Assembly (NCBI GenBank): GCA_031284475.1
Contig: JAISZV010000148.1
Coordinates: 1 to 11,623, forward strand
Direction of reading: 5' to 3'
From: Proteiniphilum sp.
GTDB taxonomy: Bacteria; Bacteroidota; Bacteroidia; Bacteroidales; Dysgonomonadaceae
Length of the DNA stretch: 11,623 nt
How positions within the stretch are numbered: the stretch's first letter is position 1; every line of letters begins with the position of its first letter. Shown here piece after piece: positions 6,549-11,623 of the stretch. A program made the position numbers and the translations under genes. The notes under the pieces were generated by a model that worked only from the letters and a program-made list of their open reading frames with translations, did not search any database and had not been told where the DNA came from.

Positions 6549-7799
6549 TTAGAGTTTAGAAAAGATTTTATTATAAATATCTAACATAAAAATGTATCCC
6601 AAATTATATAAATCACTTTCAGCGGCTTTTCTGCTTTGTCCATGCATATAATCATTATAACCGTGTTGCAGTTTGAATAGGAAATCGGATGTGCCGACGT
6701 GCATCCTTTGTATTTTATCATCTGCGCTGTCTAACAAACCAAAGGCTTTCATTGTGGCGGCAGTTAAGATATTGTTAAACCATCCGTCGTATACGTAGCG
6801 AACAGAACTACGGCAACCTGATGCATCTGATGTTGAAAATTCAAAACACATACCCGGTTGTCCCTCATAAGGCGATTTTGAACCATCAAGAATAAAGGCT
6901 TTACCATCGCAATTTGAACTGGTAACCCTGTGTCCGAACATGCGAACAGATAAATCACGATACAGTAACGCAGGGTCGTAGTCTATCTCTCCGAATCCTG
7001 CCAACGATTTGTATTTAAAAGGGATTTTTACTCCCATCGTTTTACCTCCCTGCGCGTCTGTCCCTCCATGCTCCATCAGGTTTTTCCCCGCAGACCTCCA
7101 GCAGGATATTATGTTAGTGAATCCATAATCGGTAAATCGTGATATATATTCATCATAATCAAATTCGCCGAATATTTTATTAACGGCGTTTGCCCCACCA
7201 AAATATATCCAAGCAGCGATCATGATACCAATATAACCTTCCTGGTGATTCGGATTCCATTCTTTTCTCCACTCAAACGATTGGTAAAGGCATACATGTA
7301 TATCGTTATGGAGGTTTTGACAATAATTTCCTGCTATAACCAACGCTTTCATCAGCCAGTCCAATTTTTCTTTTTCCGCATCGGTAAATTGATTCCATAC
7401 GTTGGGGGTATATTTTGCCAGAGTGATCGACTGAGCCAGCGCATTATCAGCCCAGCCGGCTATCGTACCCCGGCAACAAGGCTCTTTTCCCCCTGAAACG
7501 ACAAATCTCAAATGTTCGGCTATTTTTGCCGGCGCTTGGGGGTATTGATTTTTTTTATCATAAAAAGCGACCATTGCCAGATAGTTAAGCGATTTTCCCG
7601 TATGTAAAACGCCATATCGTGTATATTCGGTATTCACGTTAGAATCGTTTTCCCATTGGATCAGATCTTCTTCAAGCGCCTTTTTCAAGACCTCCGAATC
7701 CCAGGCAATATCTGTTTGTAACGCTTCATAATCGCTACCTATCAGATATAATATTCCTACCTGAAGCAAAACAGTTAATAGAAAAAGTTTCTTGTGCAT
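6549..7799 (-). CDS. Secreted protein of unknown family, helix-rich (alpha/alpha-toroid-like)
   Basis: A 416-residue protein with an N-terminal Sec-type signal: HKK followed by the hydrophobic run LFLLTVLLQVGILYLI (5-20). No lipobox is present, so it is either released to the periplasm or anchored by this helix. The mature part is rich in helices with recurring aromatic and His residues: TRYGVLHTGKSLNYLAMVAFY (60-80), GTIAGWADNALAQSITLAKY (111-130), WNPNHQEGYIGIMIAAWIYF (181-200) and the Gly-rich EHGGTDAQGGKTMG (243-256). Such repeated helical hairpins resemble the (alpha/alpha) toroids of polysaccharide lyases and unsaturated-glycoside hydrolases, but I do not recognise a named family or catalytic residues, so enzyme function is an inference. 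Seven Cys residues, including a CC pair (108-109), lie in the exported part. It lies 75 bp after the DoxX gene on the same strand and is probably co-transcribed. Confidence 0.75.
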   Translation of the reverse strand: MHKKLFLLTVLLQVGILYLIGSDYEALQTDIAWDSEVLKKALEEDLIQWENDSNVNTEYTRYGVLHTGKSLNYLAMVAFYDKKNQYPQAPAKIAEHLRFVVSGGKEPCCRGTIAGWADNALAQSITLAKYTPNVWNQFTDAEKEKLDWLMKALVIAGNYCQNLHNDIHVCLYQSFEWRKEWNPNHQEGYIGIMIAAWIYFGGANAVNKIFGEFDYDEYISRFTDYGFTNIISCWRSAGKNLMEHGGTDAQGGKTMGVKIPFKYKSLAGFGEIDYDPALLYRDLSVRMFGHRVTSSNCDGKAFILDGSKSPYEGQPGMCFEFSTSDASGCRSSVRYVYDGWFNNILTAATMKAFGLLDSADDKIQRMHVGTSDFLFKLQHGYNDYMHGQSRKAAESDLYNLGYIFMLDIYNKIFSKL

Positions 7800-7874
7800 T
7801 ATTTTTATTTTTAATTGTTTATCTGTTCGTAATCTTCTTTTTCGGTTTTAGGGACGACGTTTTGCGCAAGTAAG

Positions 7875-8396
7875 CTAACGGTTACCGGCGGCAACATTTT
7901 TGACATTGTGCGTAAAAGTCTGATTTTTGGAGCGGTAAAACAACCTTTCCAAACCGATTATTCTATCGGTAGGGAACATGAAAAACAGAAGAAAAACAAA
8001 AAGCTCAATAAGATTTTTGTTGACGATCATATAATTACCTTCAGCCATTCCTTGTTCTACGCCAATAAACGGAGGGTATGCTACATAATAAAAGAATAGC
8101 AGGGCCATTCCTCCGATGCTTGCCGGCCGGCTTAGAAAGCCCAGGATTAAACTGAGGCCCACTAACGCCAGCCCCCATTGGTTCAACTGATCCGCAATTT
8201 CCAATAATAACGGAGAAGAGGCTATGTTTTTAAACAGAGCGGCAAAAGTGCCTTGTGCATTGTTTAGGAACGGAGCGGCCGTCCAGCCCGGATCAAAGAC
8301 CTTGATCATCCCTTCGTAAAGCAGATGCCAGCCTGTAAGGATTCTTAGTATTACTATGGAAAGAACCTGTCCGTTTGAATATAGCTTCTGTTTCAT
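7875..8396 (-). CDS. DoxX-family integral membrane protein
   Basis: This 173-residue protein has the four-helix plan of the DoxX family. Predicted membrane helices are about 11-30, 73-89, 93-110 and 126-143. The first is followed by the characteristic LLYEGMIKVFDPGWTAAPFL (25-44), and GLALVGLSLILGFLSRPASIGG (75-96) matches the core DoxX loop. The family includes the small subunit of archaeal thiosulfate:quinone oxidoreductase and many uncharacterised proteins thought to exchange electrons with membrane quinones. In Bacteroidota it often sits beside Gfo/Idh oxidoreductases. Here it lies only 27 bp after such a gene, so co-transcription is near certain. A role in passing electrons from periplasmic sugar oxidation to quinones is an inference. 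The C-terminal 25 residues are polar and presumably lie outside the membrane. Confidence 0.9.
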   Translation of the reverse strand: MKQKLYSNGQVLSIVILRILTGWHLLYEGMIKVFDPGWTAAPFLNNAQGTFAALFKNIASSPLLLEIADQLNQWGLALVGLSLILGFLSRPASIGGMALLFFYYVAYPPFIGVEQGMAEGNYMIVNKNLIELFVFLLFFMFPTDRIIGLERLFYRSKNQTFTHNVKNVAAGNR

Positions 8397-8423
8397 ATTT
8401 TATCGTATATTTTTTCTCAATCC

Positions 8424-9959
8424 CTACTTGATTGTTTCTCTCACCGGGTCCCATTCCACAACCCTTTTCTCAAGATAGGCCAGATTAGACATATAAAATG
8501 TTACCGTTTCCTCAAATCCCTTATCCACACAACAACTGGGTTTTGTGCCGTTACGGATACATTGAAGCCATTCTTTTATATGCAGGTAGGTAGTATCGAT
8601 ACGTTCTCCATTGTGGTAAGTATACCCGAATCCTCTTTCATGGTAATATTTGGACGTTGCCGATGTGGTAGCATCAACGATATTACTTCTCGGATGGTAA
8701 TGGAAAAGAGGTTCATCCTCTGCCGGGTTATATTTTTTATATTTCTCCGATTGCCTGTCGGGATAGACAACTACTCCCACATTCACTTCCATTGAGGCGT
8801 CCGATCCGAGGAAAGTCTTATCGCGTAATTTGCTGTTGCGCAGCGTACAATCATAGGTGAGAGACAAGCCTTTTGAGGCGTATTCAAAAACGGCGTTAAA
8901 TAGATCGGGGATATCGCGCCGGTCTTTAAAATAATAAAGGCTTCCCACGGCTGTTACTCGTTCGGGAATACCCAAATCCAACACCTGGTTTACGCAGTCA
9001 TACTCATGTGTAAACTGGTTACCGGCGGGTCCTGTTCCATATTCAAACCATTTTTGCCAGTTAAAATATCTGTCGGGATCAAACTCGCGCCATTCGCTAT
9101 TACCGAGAAATTCTTTCCAGTTGACGTTCGATTCGTTGGCTCTACCGGGTATATCCCTGATCCATGCGCCATGATCGTTGTTACGGTTCGTAAATGTTTC
9201 AACCATCGATATATTTCCGAGTATATTTTTATCAACGATCTCTTTTGCTTTTATGTAGCTGGCTTGCTGTCTGTTCTGGTGCCCTACCTGAAGAACGATT
9301 CCTGTTTCTTTTACAATCTTCCTGAGCATTTTTGCTTCTTCGGCCGTCCGGCACATCGGCTTTTCGAGATAGACGTGTTTCCCGGCAAGAGCTGCATCAG
9401 CGGCTATTTGAGCATGCCAATGGTCGGGAGTAAGGATAACAATAGCGTCCAAATTATTATCTTCCAGCATTTCCCGGTAAGTCGGATAAATTTCAGGCGT
9501 TTTCTGCTGAGGGGCATTTCCCGCCCGGCATTTTGTGGCAGCGGTAGCTTGGGCCATTTCCGCCCTCAAAGAGAATGTATCGCAGACGCCGGTAATTTCT
9601 ATATGAAGGTTGTCTTGGGCAAAGAAACTCTGAAGTACAGGATTGGGTTTACCCCCGGTCATATTGTTTTCTGCCCATTCATTATCCGCATACCCCATAC
9701 CTCTTAGTATTTCCGTTCCCCGCATGCCGTAGCCGACAATTCCAACACGGAGCCTTTCCCCTGTTACCGCCATATTGACTACCGGGTTAAAGGTTGTTTC
9801 GGATATTCCGAAAACGGATTGTCTATCTCTGTGTTGGGTGAAATCACTTTTATGTTTTACATAGAAGCGGTTTGCAAAATAACCCAATACGGGGAGTGTT
9901 ATCAGCCCTTTCAGCATATCCCTTCTTGACAGGCCATTAGGGTTCCTTTCTTCTTCCAC
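8424..9959 (-). CDS. Tat-exported Gfo/Idh/MocA-family oxidoreductase
   Basis: A 511-residue NAD(P)-dependent sugar oxidoreductase. A twin-arginine signal, SRRDMLKG (11-18) followed by LITLPVLGYFA, predicts export in folded form with bound cofactor. The Rossmann fold starts at RLRVGIVGYGMRG (69-81), with the GxGxxG-type cofactor loop. ILTPDHWHAQIA (175-186) and HVYLEKPMCRT (195-205) are family hallmarks; Lys200 of the EKP motif is the usual catalytic residue. The C-terminal substrate domain carries GTGPAGNQFTHEYD (308-321), with His318 and Asp321 as likely active-site residues. Family members oxidise a sugar hydroxyl or transfer hydride between sugars. The export signal recalls periplasmic glucose-fructose oxidoreductase. 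The gene is followed 27 bp later by DoxX and shares the cluster with an exported isomerase-like barrel, which suggests consecutive steps on an imported glycoside. The ATG at 9957-9959 is chosen because it places the RR pair at positions 12-13. The exact substrate is unknown. Confidence 0.93.
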   Translation of the reverse strand: MEEERNPNGLSRRDMLKGLITLPVLGYFANRFYVKHKSDFTQHRDRQSVFGISETTFNPVVNMAVTGERLRVGIVGYGMRGTEILRGMGYADNEWAENNMTGGKPNPVLQSFFAQDNLHIEITGVCDTFSLRAEMAQATAATKCRAGNAPQQKTPEIYPTYREMLEDNNLDAIVILTPDHWHAQIAADAALAGKHVYLEKPMCRTAEEAKMLRKIVKETGIVLQVGHQNRQQASYIKAKEIVDKNILGNISMVETFTNRNNDHGAWIRDIPGRANESNVNWKEFLGNSEWREFDPDRYFNWQKWFEYGTGPAGNQFTHEYDCVNQVLDLGIPERVTAVGSLYYFKDRRDIPDLFNAVFEYASKGLSLTYDCTLRNSKLRDKTFLGSDASMEVNVGVVVYPDRQSEKYKKYNPAEDEPLFHYHPRSNIVDATTSATSKYYHERGFGYTYHNGERIDTTYLHIKEWLQCIRNGTKPSCCVDKGFEETVTFYMSNLAYLEKRVVEWDPVRETIK

Positions 9960-10042
9960 TGATTGATTTTATTGATTGTTCAAAATAACGATTATTGGCT
10001 TTAGTTACCACTTATCCGTCCTAACCGGACTATCGCATATCT

Positions 10043-10813
10043 CTATTTAATATTTTTACCTTCCTCTTGTATTCTCCTTAAAAATTCCGAAGGAGTGAGA
10101 AAACGCACGCCTTCCGATTCGAGAAATTCAATTATTTGTATAAAATTATTCCATCGCGTTTCATCCCAACTCATAGGATGGCCTTGCAGATAAAAATAAT
10201 CGAGTTCATCCCGTTTACTGAGGTAGGCTGTTTTGAATGCTTCAAAATCGGGATTATGGGTAGGATATTCAAGGTCTATTTTTCGTGGTATTACCACTCC
10301 CTTAAAATAAACGGGGTTTTGCGGAACGCCAAAAGTAACCTGTATCCGGGGCATTTGAGAAAGCGCCCGGTCGGTAGCTTCATTTGTGCCGCTCCAATGA
10401 GGCCCCCATGCTGTCAGATTGAGTTTGAGTTTTGCTTTAGCGAGGCTGTCGGTCCTTTGTAATGCTTGTAGTTGTTCTTCATAACTGCGTTCAAACTCTC
10501 CAACGGAATCATTTTGTGTTCGCTGCCAAAATCCGTGATTCCAAAATTCAATCATCCCCCGGCCGGCCCTGTCGGTAATCCATTTGAAATAACCGGGATT
10601 ATCTTCCTCAAGCGAAAAACCAATAATTCCAAAAGAGGCTTTGATATTTTTTTCTTCCAGATAATCAGACACGCGCTGCCATCGTTCTGAAATAAACCGA
10701 CCGTCCGTTCCGGCCACAACATCGTCTAATTTTAAAATGACGATCTTTTCCGGCTGATTGCTACAAGCAGCCAAAGAGATGAAAAGTATAAAGGGAATAA
10801 AAAGCCTGTTCAT
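10043..10813 (-). CDS. Polysaccharide-deacetylase-like lipoprotein
   Basis: A 256-residue exported lipoprotein: signal LFIPFILFISLAA and Cys17 in an SLAA-C lipobox, with no acidic run after the Cys. The body resembles the NodB/polysaccharide deacetylase barrel. ILKLDDV (26-32) supplies the Asp pair of the first motif (Asp30/Asp31), MIEFWNHGFW (87-96) the first His of the metal site (His93), and YLQGHP (208-213) the final His (His212). In typical members a second metal-binding His lies four residues after the first; here that position is Gln97, so catalysis or metal use may differ. The ASFGIIGFSLEE segment (59-70) fits the strand and loop after the first motif. The family removes acetyl or related groups from polysaccharides; the substrate is unknown and the enzyme could be a divergent or non-catalytic member. 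It starts 12 bp after the aldo/keto reductase stop. A decayed homologue of its C-terminus lies at 6259-6440. Confidence 0.82.
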   Translation of the reverse strand: MNRLFIPFILFISLAACSNQPEKIVILKLDDVVAGTDGRFISERWQRVSDYLEEKNIKASFGIIGFSLEEDNPGYFKWITDRAGRGMIEFWNHGFWQRTQNDSVGEFERSYEEQLQALQRTDSLAKAKLKLNLTAWGPHWSGTNEATDRALSQMPRIQVTFGVPQNPVYFKGVVIPRKIDLEYPTHNPDFEAFKTAYLSKRDELDYFYLQGHPMSWDETRWNNFIQIIEFLESEGVRFLTPSEFLRRIQEEGKNIK

Positions 10814-10825
10814 TGTGTTCTGTTT

Positions 10826-11623
10826 TTAGGTCCAGTATCCATCACAATAGTTTGTGTTCATCCACGGTAAATCCCGGCTTTGGAAAAAAGGAGCCAGCGT
10901 GGCGGTTATTCTTTGTTTTTCCTGTTCTTCCATCGGCGCAAATTCTTTCAATATCTTCAAATTCGATTGTAATACTTTTAAACTGTCTATCCCTACGGTT
11001 ATGCCGTGCGCTCCTTCCAGAGAAAGAGCATATCGTATCAGCTCTTCCGCATTTACTCCTTCAACAGTATCCAGGGGACGTATTACTTTCATCAACATAA
11101 TCCCCATATTTTTTTCCAGCGCTTTCGGAATAACTTGTTCCCGCCGGGGAGTGGTATTATTTAATCCGCCGGGCCAATGATTCATGGCAAACAACATGCA
11201 ATCAAAGTCGCCTTTATCGATGATTTCCGTGAGGGCGGAAGGTTCGGCATGGCCCGAAAATCCTATGAAACGGGTAACTTTTTCTTCTTTCATACGATGT
11301 AAAATATCTATTAATCCGCCCTTTTGAAGAATCTTTTGATTGTCTTCATGAGAGTGTACATCATGTATTTTCAATATATCCAGGTGGTCAGTCTGTAATC
11401 TCCTAAGGCTGAGTTCAATGCTTCTCATTGCTTCATTAGGATCACGGGCGGTAACCTTAGTGGATAAAAAAATTTGATTCCTATGATTTTTTACCCCTTG
11501 TCCTACCCGTTCTTCACTGATGATTTTTCCGTCGGCGCTGGCATAAATACTTGCCGTATCCCAGTAATAAAGCCCTCCCGCCAAGGCTTGCTCCAACAGT
11601 TCCAGAGATTCTTCTTCGCTTTT
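10826..11623 (-). CDS. Aldo/keto reductase, partial (N-terminus outside window)
   Basis: The frame is open from the right window edge to the stop at 10826, giving 265 visible residues. The internal TTG at 11594-11596 is not a real start, because nine in-frame codons lie before it and the DTASIY motif follows too soon for a complete protein. Counting from the edge, Asp22 and Tyr27 (DTASIY), Lys56 (STK) and His87 (KIHDV) form the classic aldo/keto reductase catalytic tetrad. The rest of the barrel follows: SIELSLRRLQTDHLDILKIH (68-87), FIGFSGHAEPSAL and MGIMLMKVIRP. The beginning of the barrel, roughly 50 residues, and any export signal are missing. No 4Fe-4S cysteine cluster is present at the C-terminus, which ends in NYCDGYWT. 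The enzyme would reduce or oxidise a sugar carbonyl or hydroxyl with NAD(P)H. It is the first visible gene of the minus-strand cluster and is tightly linked to the deacetylase gene. Confidence 0.92.
   Translation of the reverse strand, partial: KSEEESLELLEQALAGGLYYWDTASIYASADGKIISEERVGQGVKNHRNQIFLSTKVTARDPNEAMRSIELSLRRLQTDHLDILKIHDVHSHEDNQKILQKGGLIDILHRMKEEKVTRFIGFSGHAEPSALTEIIDKGDFDCMLFAMNHWPGGLNNTTPRREQVIPKALEKNMGIMLMKVIRPLDTVEGVNAEELIRYALSLEGAHGITVGIDSLKVLQSNLKILKEFAPMEEQEKQRITATLAPFFQSRDLPWMNTNYCDGYWT

Noticed and set aside
9006..9707. A 233-codon plus-strand open frame opposite the Gfo/Idh gene
   Set aside because: It is entirely antisense to a strongly supported enzyme gene, its product resembles nothing, and it is rich in Cys, Phe and Ile as expected of a shadow frame.

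Overview
The window looks like Bacteroidota (probably Bacteroidales) chromosome. The evidence is an ECF sigma factor followed by a FecR-type anti-sigma factor, BACON domains, lipoproteins with the Bacteroidota surface-export signature, almost no Shine-Dalgarno sequences, and a TAnnTTTG-type -7 box. I cannot name a genus. No tRNA, rRNA, CRISPR array, transposase or integrase was seen.

Layout. (1) 1-1548, minus strand: an ECF sigma factor and the N-terminal part of its FecR partner, cut by the left window edge. In this phylum such pairs usually precede SusC/SusD-type uptake genes, which would lie outside the window. (2) 1549-1936: a divergent intergenic region. (3) 1967-4990, plus strand: two secreted lipoproteins, probably one transcription unit. 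The first is of unknown function and TIM-barrel-like; the second is a BACON-BACON-FN3-like-M64 metallopeptidase that probably faces the outside of the cell. (4) 4991-5281: a convergent gap with hairpins. (5) 5282-11623, minus strand: a six-gene carbohydrate-modification cluster in the transcription order aldo/keto reductase (cut by the right edge), polysaccharide-deacetylase-like lipoprotein, Tat-exported Gfo/Idh/MocA oxidoreductase, DoxX membrane protein, secreted protein of unknown family, and Tat-exported sugar isomerase/epimerase-like TIM barrel. A broken C-terminal remnant of a second deacetylase lies between the last two genes.

How the genes may work together. The minus-strand cluster places an NAD(P)-type sugar oxidoreductase and a xylose-isomerase-like barrel outside the cytoplasm through Tat signals, next to a DoxX-type membrane protein. 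This is the type of gene set associated with oxidising glycosides to keto-sugars and then isomerising or cleaving them. A periplasmic sugar-oxidation route with DoxX passing electrons to the membrane is an inference, not something the sequence proves. The most concrete unannotated feature is the deacetylase remnant at about 6259-6440, which aligns over 48 ungapped bases with the intact deacetylase gene 3.7 kb away.
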